Source of the DNA: DASWED01 sp036394995
GTDB lineage: Bacteria > Actinomycetota > UBA4738 > JACQTL01
Length of the DNA stretch: 29,857 nucleotides
Assembly (NCBI GenBank): GCA_036394995.1
Contig: DASWED010000056.1
Location: forward strand, 1 to 29,857
Reading direction: 5' to 3'
The notes below the pieces were generated by a model. That model was not told the DNA's origin, did no database searches, and worked only from the letters and a program-made list of their open reading frames with translations. Made by a program: the position numbers and the translations under genes. Positions 1 through 7,395 of the stretch are shown here, piece after piece. Position 1 is the first letter of the stretch. Each line of letters begins with the position of its first letter.

Positions 1-461
1 TCAAGGGGTGCCGCTACGCGCTGTGGAAGAACCCCGAGGACCTCACTGAGCGCCAGGAGGCCAAGCTGGCGTGGATCTCCGCGGCCAACACCCGGTTGTA
101 CCGGGCCTACCTGCTCAAGGAGCAGCTGCGGGTCGCCATCCGGCTGAAGGGGCGGCGGGCCATCGCCATGATCCACGACTGGCTGGCCTGGGCGGCAAGG
201 AGCCGCATCACGGCGTTCGTCGAGCTGGGGCGGAGGATCCGCAAGAACCTCCCGGGGATCGAGGCAGCGATGCGCCACAAGCTCTCCAACGCGCTCATCG
301 AGTCCACGAACACGAAGATCCGCGTCCTGCACCGGATGGCCTTCGGGTTCAAGAAGCCCGAGCACCTCGTCGCCCTCGCCCTGCTCGATCGCGGCGGCTA
401 CTGCCCCCCGCTACCCGGACGGGAAGCGGCCTGATGGACCCACGGATGCGTCAGGAGAGCC
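1..461 (+). mobile_element. Right end of an ISL3-type insertion sequence (partial)
   Basis: The window opens inside a transposase reading frame that stops at 434. About 27 bases later the sequence GGAGAGCC ends at 461. Read outward-in this is GGCTCTCC, similar to the GG(C/T)TCT-type ends known for ISL3-family elements. The minus-strand gene beyond 461 loses its natural C-terminus here, as expected for an insertion. The left end lies outside the window, so neither the inverted repeat partner nor the expected 8-bp target duplication (candidate 462-469) can be confirmed. Confidence 0.55.
3..434 (+). CDS. ISL3-family transposase, C-terminal part
   Basis: This is the C-terminal ~143 residues of a DDE transposase; the N-terminus lies off the left edge and the frame is open from base 3. 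It begins with CRYALWKNPEDLTERQ, followed by a helical region. It ends with the block NALIESTNTKIRVLHR then MAFGFKKPEHLVALALL. That is the catalytic-Glu helix (E of IES) and the tail typical of ISL3 transposases, which usually read 'SN..vEg.N.kIr...RrA.GF'. The enzyme would cut and join the ends of its own element. The last 24 bases overlap the minus-strand gene at 411-875, consistent with insertion into that gene. The family assignment rests on motif memory only. Confidence 0.75.
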   Translation, partial: KGCRYALWKNPEDLTERQEAKLAWISAANTRLYRAYLLKEQLRVAIRLKGRRAIAMIHDWLAWAARSRITAFVELGRRIRKNLPGIEAAMRHKLSNALIESTNTKIRVLHRMAFGFKKPEHLVALALLDRGGYCPPLPGREAA

Positions 462-875
462 GAAATTGTGGTGCCAGGTGATCGGGTCGATCTCCTCCAC
501 GAAAAGGAGACCGTCGCTTGGCCGATCAGGGCGGGATCCGGCGAATACGCTCACGTACTTTCGGTCCAGGATGTGAGTCCACACGTTCACGTAGTCAATG
601 CCGGCACTCGGGGGGAGCTCGCCCACCTGTGCCCGAGTCCACAGCCCTTCCTCGAAGGCGGGGGGACTGGGCCTTGCCCATTGGTACGGGGACGGCGAAG
701 CAGGATGTTCTCTCCCCTCGACGATCATCGCTTCCTCTCGATCAATGATCGCCTGCTTCTCCGGCGGTAGGTCGGTCGGACCCGGGCGAGGCGGTCGGTC
801 GAGTCGCGCGACGAACCCCCCGATCGCCACCGCGAGGAAGACACCAGCGACAGTCAATCGTCGAGCAAGCCTCAT
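411..875 (-). pseudogene. Small secreted/membrane-anchored protein truncated by the IS
   Basis: A 154-residue reading frame starts at the ATG at 875. An upstream in-frame ATG at 938 exists, but the 875 start places MRLARRL directly before a hydrophobic segment (about residues 8-24), forming a clean signal anchor. The mature part is charged and Pro-rich, then contains YVNVWTHILDRKYVSVFAG and a run ending DPITWHHNF. The last 16 codons (GSPDASV...) lie in what appears to be IS terminal sequence (before base 461), so the native C-terminus is probably lost and the gene may be dead. I do not recognise a family. There is no clear ribosome binding site. Its base composition is less GC-rich than the neighbouring operons. 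Confidence 0.5.
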
Positions 876-1085
876 GGTGAATGTCGCATCAGGATGATCA
901 CGCAGAACGAGCATGATGTCGGCCAGTCCGTGGGTCAAGTCCTACCGACTGTCGAGAGGCGACCAGGAGGCTGGGGTCTGGTGACATTCCCGCACGCTGG
1001 GGTGGCGCGCCGCGTCGGCATCTGGTGTGGATGGCCTCGGGGCCGGGTGCCGGTGTCGTTGCGCGGCGCTGATGCGGCTCAGCCG

Positions 1086-1535
1086 TCAACCTGATGTGAG
1101 CGTCGCAGCAACGGAGATCTCCACGTTTCCTCGGAGCGCATTCGAGATCGGGCAGCCGGTCTCGCCCTCGAGGGCCGCTTGCTCGAACGCCGCCTGGTCG
1201 ATGCCGGGGACGTCGCCCTGCACGCTGAGCTCCATCGTGCTGACGTGCATGCCGCCTCCCTCCTTCGGCGCGAACGTCGCGGTGGCCTCGACCTCGAGCG
1301 ACCGGGCCGGCGTGCCTGCCGTGGCGAGAACGTTCGAGAACGCCATGGCGTAGCAGGCTGCATGGGCGGCGGCCAGCAGCTCCTCGGGGCTGGTCATGCC
1401 GTCCGGCGACTCGGTCCGCGCCTTCCACGTCAGCGGGGCGTCCGCGAACAGGTCGCTGGTCCCGGTACTGACCGAACCCCGCCCCTCGAGCAGAGTGCCT
1501 TCCCACCGCGCCCGAGCCGTCCTCGTCGCCGCCAT
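1086..1535 (-). CDS. OsmC/Ohr-family peroxiredoxin
   Basis: This 149-residue protein is the usual length of the OsmC family, cytoplasmic thiol peroxidases that reduce organic hydroperoxides. It starts MAATRTARARWEGTLLEG and contains the two Cys regions expected of the family: AAAHAACYAMAFSNVL (peroxidatic Cys on the central helix) and GETGCPISNAL (resolving Cys). The latter resembles the 'CPiSkaL' motif of OsmC proper more than Ohr. The ATG at 1535 is preceded by AGGAGGTC at a good distance, which fixes the start although the frame stays open to 1826. The gene stands alone downstream of the liv operon, 297 bp from livF. A short palindrome about 90 bp upstream could be an operator. Confident in family; OsmC versus Ohr is inferred. 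Confidence 0.9.
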   Translation of the reverse strand: MAATRTARARWEGTLLEGRGSVSTGTSDLFADAPLTWKARTESPDGMTSPEELLAAAHAACYAMAFSNVLATAGTPARSLEVEATATFAPKEGGGMHVSTMELSVQGDVPGIDQAAFEQAALEGETGCPISNALRGNVEISVAATLTSG

Positions 1536-1832
1536 CGTTCGACCTCCTGTTCCGGGATCGGTCCATGCACCCTCGCGCAGGAGGTGGCGAACCGTCAAAG
1601 CGGCAGGTCGCAGATCGTGCTCGACCAAGGTTGGTCGGCGGGGTCGCCGGCGGAGCGCAGGGGAGCGCCAAGTCCGGAGGCCGGCAACGGACCGCAAGTG
1701 AGCAAGATGGGATTCCGGCCGGAGGACGGGAGTGCGACCCGGAGCGCAGCGTAGGCGTGCCCCCACGGCCGGCCGTGCAACCTCGGGCAGACATGTTGGA
1801 GGAGCCGAGGCAACGCCCGCGAGCAAATGGGG
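1536..1832. other. Intergenic stretch between livF and the OsmC gene
   Basis: These 297 bases lie upstream of the OsmC-type gene and downstream of livF, both on the minus strand. They hold the OsmC ribosome binding site at the low end, a TTGACG hexamer on the minus strand (1593-1598) without a convincing -10 partner, and the palindrome at 1622-1637. I see no convincing hairpin plus T-tract terminator for the liv operon and no credible small gene, although frames remain open by GC bias. Confidence 0.5.
1622..1637. promoter_or_regulatory. Palindrome CGACCAA-GG-TTGGTCG upstream of the OsmC gene
   Basis: A perfect 7-bp inverted repeat with a 2-bp spacer lies 87 bp upstream of the OsmC ATG. Its size suits a dimeric regulator. 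OsmC/Ohr genes are commonly controlled by MarR-type peroxide sensors, but no regulator gene is adjacent and the site is only a candidate. Confidence 0.3.
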
Positions 1833-2549
1833 TCAGGCGGGCGCGCCGAGGTAGGCGCTACGGAGGGTGCCGTGCTCGAGGACCTCGGAGCCCTGGCCGT
1901 CGAACGTGATGCGGCCCTTCTCCATGACGAACGCCCGGTCGACGTAGCGGAGGATGCCGGCGTTCTGTTCGACCATGAAGACCGTGACTCCCTCGCGGGA
2001 GATGCGGCGGACGGCCTGGAACACCTCCTGGGCCAGTTTGGGCGACAGCCCCAGGGAGGCCTCGTCGATGAGCAGGAGCCTGGGCCCGGCCATGAGCCCG
2101 CGGGCGAGCGCCAGCATCTGCTGCTCGCCCCCGGAGAGGGTCCCGGCGAGCTGGTGCCGGCGCTCCTGGAGGACCGGGAAGATCTCGTAGGCCATCTCCA
2201 GGCTCTGCTTGAACCGGCGGCGGTCGCGGCGCCGGGGCCACGCCCCCAGCCGGAGGTTGTGGAACACCGACATGCCCGGGAACACGTGCCGGCCCTCCGG
2301 CACGAGGACCAGGCCCCGCCGCACGAGGGTCCGGGCATCGGCCTTCGTCACGTCCTCGCCGTCGAAGGAGATGCGGCCGCTCCAGGGCTTGAGGAGGCCC
2401 GCCACGGAGAGCAGCGTGGTGGTCTTGCCCGCGCCGTTCAGCCCGAGCATGACGGCCGTCGAGCCTTCCCCCACGGAGAACGAGACCCCGTGGAGCGCTG
2501 GCACCGCTCCATATCCGGTGCGGAGGTCGTCGACCTCAAGAAGCGACAT
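1833..2549 (-). CDS. livF: Branched-chain amino acid-type ABC transporter ATP-binding protein LivF
   Basis: This 238-residue ABC ATPase energises uptake at the inner face of the membrane together with LivG. It shows Walker A GLNGAGKTT (residues 36-44), signature LSGGEQ (138-143), Walker B LLLIDEAS (158-165) and the switch His region replaced by the LivF-typical VEQN. Length and the phrase VPEGRHVFPGMSV match LivF. The ATG at 2549 lies inside the end of livG (14-bp overlap) and is preceded by GGAGGAGGCC, so translation is coupled. It is the last gene of the six-gene minus-strand operon. True substrate is uncertain: LivFGHM systems also carry amides, urea or aromatic compounds. Confidence 0.93.
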   Translation of the reverse strand: MSLLEVDDLRTGYGAVPALHGVSFSVGEGSTAVMLGLNGAGKTTTLLSVAGLLKPWSGRISFDGEDVTKADARTLVRRGLVLVPEGRHVFPGMSVFHNLRLGAWPRRRDRRRFKQSLEMAYEIFPVLQERRHQLAGTLSGGEQQMLALARGLMAGPRLLLIDEASLGLSPKLAQEVFQAVRRISREGVTVFMVEQNAGILRYVDRAFVMEKGRITFDGQGSEVLEHGTLRSAYLGAPA

Positions 2550-3402
2550 GGGCCTCCTCCGTCCTCGCCGACGTCCCGGCCGCGGCGGGCTCGTCGCCGG
2601 CGGGGGTCTCCTGGGACTCGGGCACCCCGATGACGTCGGCCTCCTCGCCGAGGTAGGCCGCGATGACGTCGGGATGGCGCTGGATCTCCGAGGGCTCGCC
2701 CTTGGCCAGCAGCTCCCCGAACGACAGGACGTACACGTAGTCGCACACGCCCACCACAAGCGGGACGTGGTGCTCGATCATCAGGATCGTGAGGTTCAGC
2801 GAGTCCCGCAGGAACTTCAGGGTCTCGCCGAGCCGGTGGGCCTCGTCCGGTCCCATCCCCGACGACGGTTCGTCGAGGAGCAGGATCTGGGGGTCGGTGG
2901 CCAGGGCCATGGCCAGGTCGCACAGCTTCTGGGTCCCGTAGGGCAGCCCGCCGACGGGCTCGTCCGCCAGTGGGATCAGCCCCAGGAAGTCGAGGATCTC
3001 CTCGGCGTTGCGCCGCAGCTCGCGCTCCTCGAAGAACGTGCCAGGCGCGCCGAGCAGCCCGGTCAGCGCGCTGTACCGCACGTGGGCGTGCTGGGCGGTG
3101 AGGAGGTTCTGCAGGATCGTGAGGGTCGGCACGACGCCGAGGTTCTGCCACGTCCGTCCCATCCCCAGGCGGACCCGCTTGTGGGTCGGCATGCGGGTCA
3201 CGTTCTGCCCCTTGAACGAGACGGTCCCGCGGTCGGGACGGTAGATGCCGGTGACCACGTTGAAGAACGTCGTCTTCCCCGCGCCGTTCGGGCCGATCAG
3301 GCCCACGATCTCCCACTCCCCGACGTCGATCGAGACGTCCCGGAGAGCCTGGAGGCCGCCGAACCGCAGGGACACGTCGCGGACCTCGAGCGCTCTGGTC
3401 AC
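2536..3402 (-). CDS. livG: Branched-chain amino acid-type ABC transporter ATP-binding protein LivG
   Basis: This 288-residue ABC ATPase is the partner of LivF. Walker A is GPNGAGKTT (residues 37-45). The signature is degenerate, LPYGTQ (153-158), which is normal for LivG. Walker B is ILLLDEP (173-179), and the His switch lies in MIEHH. The phrase RTWQNLGVVPTLTILQNLL corresponds to the LivG 'R.FQn...f..lTVleNvl' block. The C-terminus carries about 35 extra residues rich in Ala, Glu and Thr beyond the usual end after IAAYLGEE. Its ATG overlaps the livM stop by 4 bp (3399-3402), indicating coupled translation. Confidence 0.94.
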   Translation of the reverse strand: MTRALEVRDVSLRFGGLQALRDVSIDVGEWEIVGLIGPNGAGKTTFFNVVTGIYRPDRGTVSFKGQNVTRMPTHKRVRLGMGRTWQNLGVVPTLTILQNLLTAQHAHVRYSALTGLLGAPGTFFEERELRRNAEEILDFLGLIPLADEPVGGLPYGTQKLCDLAMALATDPQILLLDEPSSGMGPDEAHRLGETLKFLRDSLNLTILMIEHHVPLVVGVCDYVYVLSFGELLAKGEPSEIQRHPDVIAAYLGEEADVIGVPESQETPAGDEPAAAGTSARTEEAHVAS

Positions 3403-4949
3403 GTGCGGCCTCGCTTTCTCCGGAACGCGCCGAGCTCCCGGCGCGGTCGTTCGGACGGATCTCCCGCGGACGGAACCTCGGTCTCACCCTGGTCGTCCGT
3501 CACCGCCGGGATCCGGGTGGTCTGGGCGTGCTCCGCATCGGAATCCTCGACCGCCTGGGCGGCGTCCGCGGTGGCGACCGCCCCGGAGGCGGCATCCGCC
3601 GGCACCGCCGGCATCGGGAGCGTGGGCTCGTCGGAGGCCCGCCTGGGCCGGGGTCCGATGGAGCTGGGGAGGTGGCCCAGGGTCTCGTGCTCGACCTCCT
3701 CCTGCTCGGCCTCCAGCTCGGCCACGGTGGCCCGGCGACGCTGGAGCTCGGGGCGGGTCAGCACGTGGGCCCGGATCCCCGCCCCGGCGGCCACCGCACC
3801 CAGCGCCCCCACGAACAGGCAGAACTGCCAGGGCAGGTGGAACGCGAACGGCACCATGAACCCCACCAGCAGGACCTGGCCGGGGATCCCGAGGGCCTCC
3901 TCCCGGTGTTCCAGGAACCGACCGCCGGCCAGCCATCTGCGGTAGGGCAGGATCTGCTGGCCGAGCCCGCCCTGATAGACCGTGATCGTGAACAGCAGCA
4001 GCACGGCCCCGATCAGGGGCGGCAGCTGCTGCGCTCCCACCGATCCGATGAACGGCACGGTCCACGGCTTCGCCGACGGGAAGAAGTACGAGAACGTGGC
4101 GAAGAAGCTCGAGGCGATGACCACGCCCGCCCGCGACCCCAGCCCCCCGACCACGGCCATGATGACCCAGGGCAGGGCGGCGGTGAACAGGTCGAAGTTG
4201 TTCGCGTACACGAACTTCTCGTGGTGGGCGAACAGCGATCCCGCCAGCCCGGCCATGAACCCGCCCACCGCGAACGCGAACAGCTTGTACCCGGTGGTGT
4301 TGATCCCGAGCGTGGCGGCGACACGTTCGTTGCTCCGCACGGCCACGATGGCCCGGCCGGCCTTCGACTTCGACAAGCGCCAGTCCACCATCACCATGAG
4401 CGCCAGCGCGATCAGGCACAGGTAGGCGAAGGACTCGTTCGAGGCGAACTGCGCGGGGCGCGGCGCCTCGGAGCCGGCCCCCCCGCCCGTGAACGAACGC
4501 CAGTTGAAGATGGTGTCCTGGGCCATCACGCCGAAGGCCAGCGTGACGAGCGCCATGTACAGGCCCCGGATGCGCAGGGCCACCAGGCCGAGGGCCAGCG
4601 CCATCACGGCCCCGATGGCCGAGGCCGCCACGACTGCCGCCACGAAGCCGAACTTGTGTTGGACGACGAACGCGGACATGAACGCGCCGATGCCGACGAA
4701 GGCCTGGTGCCCCAGCGAGATCTGGCCCGCGTAGCCGGTGATCACGTTCACCGACAGCCCGATGATCCCGTAGATCGCGGCGAGCGAGACGATGTTGTCC
4801 CACACGGAGGTGGTGAGCAGCGGGATCGTGAACACGACCAGGGCGAGCGCGAGCGCCGCCACCGCCCGCCCCACCAGCCCCGACGATGTCACCACGAACC
4901 GGGGCCGGCCGATCACGTGGACCTCGGGGGCCTGCGCGGCGACGGCCAT
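3399..4949 (-). CDS. livM: Branched-chain amino acid-type ABC transporter permease LivM with C-terminal extension
   Basis: This 516-residue integral membrane permease pairs with LivH to form the translocation pore. Residues ~25-325 match LivM: multiple hydrophobic helices, the motif NVITGYAGQISLGHQAF (residues 68-84) and the cytoplasmic coupling region with RSNERVAATLGINT (205-218). A typical LivM ends near residue 330-350. Here two further hydrophobic segments follow (about 357-371 and 374-392), then a charged helix (ELEAEQEEVEHE, 411-422) and a ~90-residue acidic, Pro/Ala-rich tail ending in a basic patch. The start follows directly after the livH stop and is preceded by AAGGAGGT (4960-4967). 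The function of the extension is unknown. Confidence 0.92.
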   Translation of the reverse strand: MAVAAQAPEVHVIGRPRFVVTSSGLVGRAVAALALALVVFTIPLLTTSVWDNIVSLAAIYGIIGLSVNVITGYAGQISLGHQAFVGIGAFMSAFVVQHKFGFVAAVVAASAIGAVMALALGLVALRIRGLYMALVTLAFGVMAQDTIFNWRSFTGGGAGSEAPRPAQFASNESFAYLCLIALALMVMVDWRLSKSKAGRAIVAVRSNERVAATLGINTTGYKLFAFAVGGFMAGLAGSLFAHHEKFVYANNFDLFTAALPWVIMAVVGGLGSRAGVVIASSFFATFSYFFPSAKPWTVPFIGSVGAQQLPPLIGAVLLLFTITVYQGGLGQQILPYRRWLAGGRFLEHREEALGIPGQVLLVGFMVPFAFHLPWQFCLFVGALGAVAAGAGIRAHVLTRPELQRRRATVAELEAEQEEVEHETLGHLPSSIGPRPRRASDEPTLPMPAVPADAASGAVATADAAQAVEDSDAEHAQTTRIPAVTDDQGETEVPSAGDPSERPRRELGAFRRKRGRT

Positions 4950-5828
4950 CTACGCGGCCACCTCCTTCCCCAGGAGCCCGCGGGGCCGGACCATCAGGAC
5001 AATGATCAGCATGGCGAACACGACCAGACCGGACCCGCCGGGGATGCCGGCCTTGAGCTGGAGCTGGTACTGGCCCACGCTCTGCACCACGCCCACGGCC
5101 AGGCCGCCGACGAACGCCCCGGCCAGGCTGTCCATCCCGCCGATCACCGCCGCCGTGAACGCCGGGATGAGCCCGGTGATCGTGAGGTACCCCGGGTAGA
5201 ACGAGCCGGTGATGGGCGCCTGGAGCAGTCCGGCCAGGCCGCCCAGCAGCCCCGCGGAGCCCCAGATGATCCGGGAGACCGCCGGGACGCTGATCCCCAC
5301 CACCCTCGACGCGAACGCGTCCTGGGAGGTGGCCGTGACCGCGTGGCCGTAGTCGGTTCGCAGGAACAGCGCCAGGAGGATGCCCACCGCGGCCAGGACC
5401 CCGATCAGGAGCCACTGCTGCGGGAGGATCCCCACCTGGCCGATCACGGTGGGGTTCCCGTTGACGGCCACGTCGAGGTTCTGAGGCTTGGGCTCCGCCA
5501 CGATGAGCGTGGTCTGGATCACGGCCAGGGCCACCCCGACGGTCGCCACCAGCAGCGTGATCCGGGACCGTCCCATCAGCGGGCGGACGATGAGCCGCTC
5601 CATGACCATTCCCAGCGCGACGGCGCACGACAGGCCGATGACGGCCGCGAGCCAGTAGGGGAGGTGCTGGTAGCCCAGCATGCACCAGGTCACGTACACG
5701 GCCAGCGTGCCGAACTCACCCTGGGCGAAGTTGAAGACCTTTGCGCCCTTGTAGACCAGGACCAGGCCCACGGCGAGCATGGCGTACGTCGCCCCCTGGA
5801 ACAGGCCGAGAACGATCGCCTGGAACAT
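4950..5828 (-). CDS. livH: Branched-chain amino acid-type ABC transporter permease LivH
   Basis: This 292-residue polytopic permease is of normal LivH length. It begins MFQAIVLGLFQGATYAMLAVGLVLVYKG and carries KVFNFAQGEFGTLAVY, the classic LivH 'fAhGe' block in its first helices. Near the C-terminus GGMDSLAGAFVGGLAVGVVQS matches the conserved coupling/EAA-like region. It forms the pore with LivM. The ATG at 5828 lies 27 bp after the binding-protein stop and has a GAGAGGGGG ribosome site. The stop TAG abuts the livM ATG, so the genes are co-transcribed and translated in series. Confidence 0.94.
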   Translation of the reverse strand: MFQAIVLGLFQGATYAMLAVGLVLVYKGAKVFNFAQGEFGTLAVYVTWCMLGYQHLPYWLAAVIGLSCAVALGMVMERLIVRPLMGRSRITLLVATVGVALAVIQTTLIVAEPKPQNLDVAVNGNPTVIGQVGILPQQWLLIGVLAAVGILLALFLRTDYGHAVTATSQDAFASRVVGISVPAVSRIIWGSAGLLGGLAGLLQAPITGSFYPGYLTITGLIPAFTAAVIGGMDSLAGAFVGGLAVGVVQSVGQYQLQLKAGIPGGSGLVVFAMLIIVLMVRPRGLLGKEVAA

Positions 5829-5855
5829 CGCTCGCCCCCTCTCCCGGCCCGCTCC

Positions 5856-7337
5856 CTAGAACCCGCTCACGTTCGCGTACTTCGTCACGTAGTGACCGCC
5901 GTTGCTGTCGCACACGTTGGTGAGGACGTTGAACGTCCGGCCGCCGAAGTGGTTGTCCGGTGAGTACTGCACCGCCGAGAACCCGGCCTGGCTGCCGTGG
6001 TACGTCGAGACCGCCTGCATGAATCCCTGCTGGGTGAGGTTCGGGCCCGCCGCCTGCAGGAACGAGTACACGGCCCGGTTGAACCCCCACAGGAGCCATC
6101 CGAAGTCGTCGGGGTCCACCCCCGCCTTGTGCGCGGCCGCCACGAACCCCGGGTCGTACTTCGTGGAGTCGGCGAACGCCGTGGCCGGAGAGAAGAACTG
6201 GAGCTTGTCGTTCGACCCGTAGTCGCAGTAGGTGTCGGCGACCGTGTCGATCCCCATCGTGATGCCGATCCCGGTGTACTGGGGGTTGCACGACCGTGCG
6301 GCGCCGGCCATCTGCAGGAAGTACACGGGCGCCAGCAGCGGGAACACCGCGTCGTACCGGGGGATGGTCCCCGTGCACAGCTGGCCGCCGACGGAGCCGG
6401 CGTCGTTCCCGTTCTTCGACACCCGCTGGATCGCCGCGCCGGAGCACGCGGAGCTGAACGCGTTGACCGCGTCGTCGAAGTTCGGTGTGTCCTCGGCGAT
6501 CATGATGACCTTCGAGCAGTCCTGGGTGAAGTTCCGCTTGATGTAGTTCGCCAGGGCCGGGACCTGCTGCGGGTAGGACTCGGACACCGCGAAGTAGTCC
6601 GACAGCGGCGCGAGGTACTGCTGGTTCACGCCGGCCGAGAGGTACGGCTCGCCCACGCTCTGCGCGTAGTTCGCGCAGGCCACGATCTGGTCGGTGCCGG
6701 CGCCGCCCACCAGCAGGAAGGCGTGGTTCTGCACCACCATCTGCTGGCACACCTGCTGGGCGTGCGAGGGGTTGTACTGGTCGTCCTGGACCACCACCTG
6801 GACGTGCCGGCCGTACACCGTGACCGGACCGCCGTTGTTCCCGTACCGCCAGAACAGGTCCTTCTCCGTGTAGAACGAGTTGATGGTGACCGGCGCCGCG
6901 CCGGTGATCGGGGCGTGGATGCCGATCACGATCGTGTCGCCCCACGTCTCGCCACCTCCGGAGCCGCCACCCCCGCCACCCGAGCCGCCACCCCCGCCAC
7001 CCGAGCCGCCGCCTCCGCCACCGGAGCCGCCTCCGCCACCTCCGGAGCCGCCACCTCCGCCGGAGCCGCCGGTCCCCACGGGGTTGCTCGAGCCGCTGCC
7101 GCTGGTCCCGGAGCTGTCGCCGCCGAAGCTGGTGTCGCCTCCGCCCAGCGGGCCCCCGAGGCCTCCGTTGTCCAGGCTGCCGTTCCCGCCCGGGTTCGCC
7201 ACCGTGCCGTTTCCGTTGTTCCCGGCGACGCCGGCGTTGCCGTAGGCGCGCTCGTGCACGTTCGGGTACTGGCCGCAGGCGGCGGCGATCAGGGCCACCG
7301 CGGCCACGACGATCAGCGGGCGGGCGGTGCGTCTCAT
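5856..7337 (-). CDS. Substrate-binding lipoprotein of the LivHMGF-type ABC transporter, with long Gly/Ser linker
   Basis: This 493-residue secreted lipoprotein captures the transported solute outside the membrane. The signal peptide ends in a lipobox, ALIAAAC, with Cys21. Residues ~35-129 are a Gly/Asn/Ser-rich spacer whose last 38 residues are repeats of S followed by six G. From about residue 135 (TIVIGIHAPITGAAP) to the end the sequence fits the type I periplasmic-binding fold of leucine/amide-binding proteins (Peripla_BP_6). The ATG at 7337 follows GGGAGC and removes an unlikely N-terminal extension. It is the second gene of the operon, 58 bp after the DNRLRE-like gene and 27 bp before livH. 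Family is clear; ligand is unknown; the ~95-residue spacer is unusually long. Confidence 0.9.
   Translation of the reverse strand: MRRTARPLIVVAAVALIAAACGQYPNVHERAYGNAGVAGNNGNGTVANPGGNGSLDNGGLGGPLGGGDTSFGGDSSGTSGSGSSNPVGTGGSGGGGGSGGGGGGSGGGGGGSGGGGGGSGGGGGGSGGGETWGDTIVIGIHAPITGAAPVTINSFYTEKDLFWRYGNNGGPVTVYGRHVQVVVQDDQYNPSHAQQVCQQMVVQNHAFLLVGGAGTDQIVACANYAQSVGEPYLSAGVNQQYLAPLSDYFAVSESYPQQVPALANYIKRNFTQDCSKVIMIAEDTPNFDDAVNAFSSACSGAAIQRVSKNGNDAGSVGGQLCTGTIPRYDAVFPLLAPVYFLQMAGAARSCNPQYTGIGITMGIDTVADTYCDYGSNDKLQFFSPATAFADSTKYDPGFVAAAHKAGVDPDDFGWLLWGFNRAVYSFLQAAGPNLTQQGFMQAVSTYHGSQAGFSAVQYSPDNHFGGRTFNVLTNVCDSNGGHYVTKYANVSGF
6951..7070 (-). repeat. Tandem 21-bp repeats encoding (S-G6)n linker
   Basis: About five imperfect copies of a 21-bp unit (GGAGCCGCC plus CC(A/T)CC-rich filler on the plus strand) encode successive Ser-Gly6 units of the binding-protein linker. 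Such arrays can expand or contract by slippage. The opposite strand reads as a Pro-rich open frame, which is only a shadow. Confidence 0.85.
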
Positions 7338-7395
7338 GGTTCCCAGCTCCCTCGGTTCCCTCGTGTGGGTGCGTCGAGTCGGTCTGGTCGTCTCG

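Noticed and set aside
3528..5963. 811-residue open frame on the plus strand
   Set aside because: It lies fully antisense to livM, livH and part of the binding-protein gene, is full of Arg/Gly/His/Asp from GC-rich codon shadows and has no start signals.
6951..7070. Tandem repeats considered as a CRISPR array
   Set aside because: Units are 21 bp, contiguous and in frame with a protein linker; there are no unique spacers and no cas genes.
6880..7245. Pro-rich plus-strand frame with long PPPP-E repeats
   Set aside because: It is the complement of the Gly/Ser linker repeats of the binding lipoprotein and has no ribosome site.
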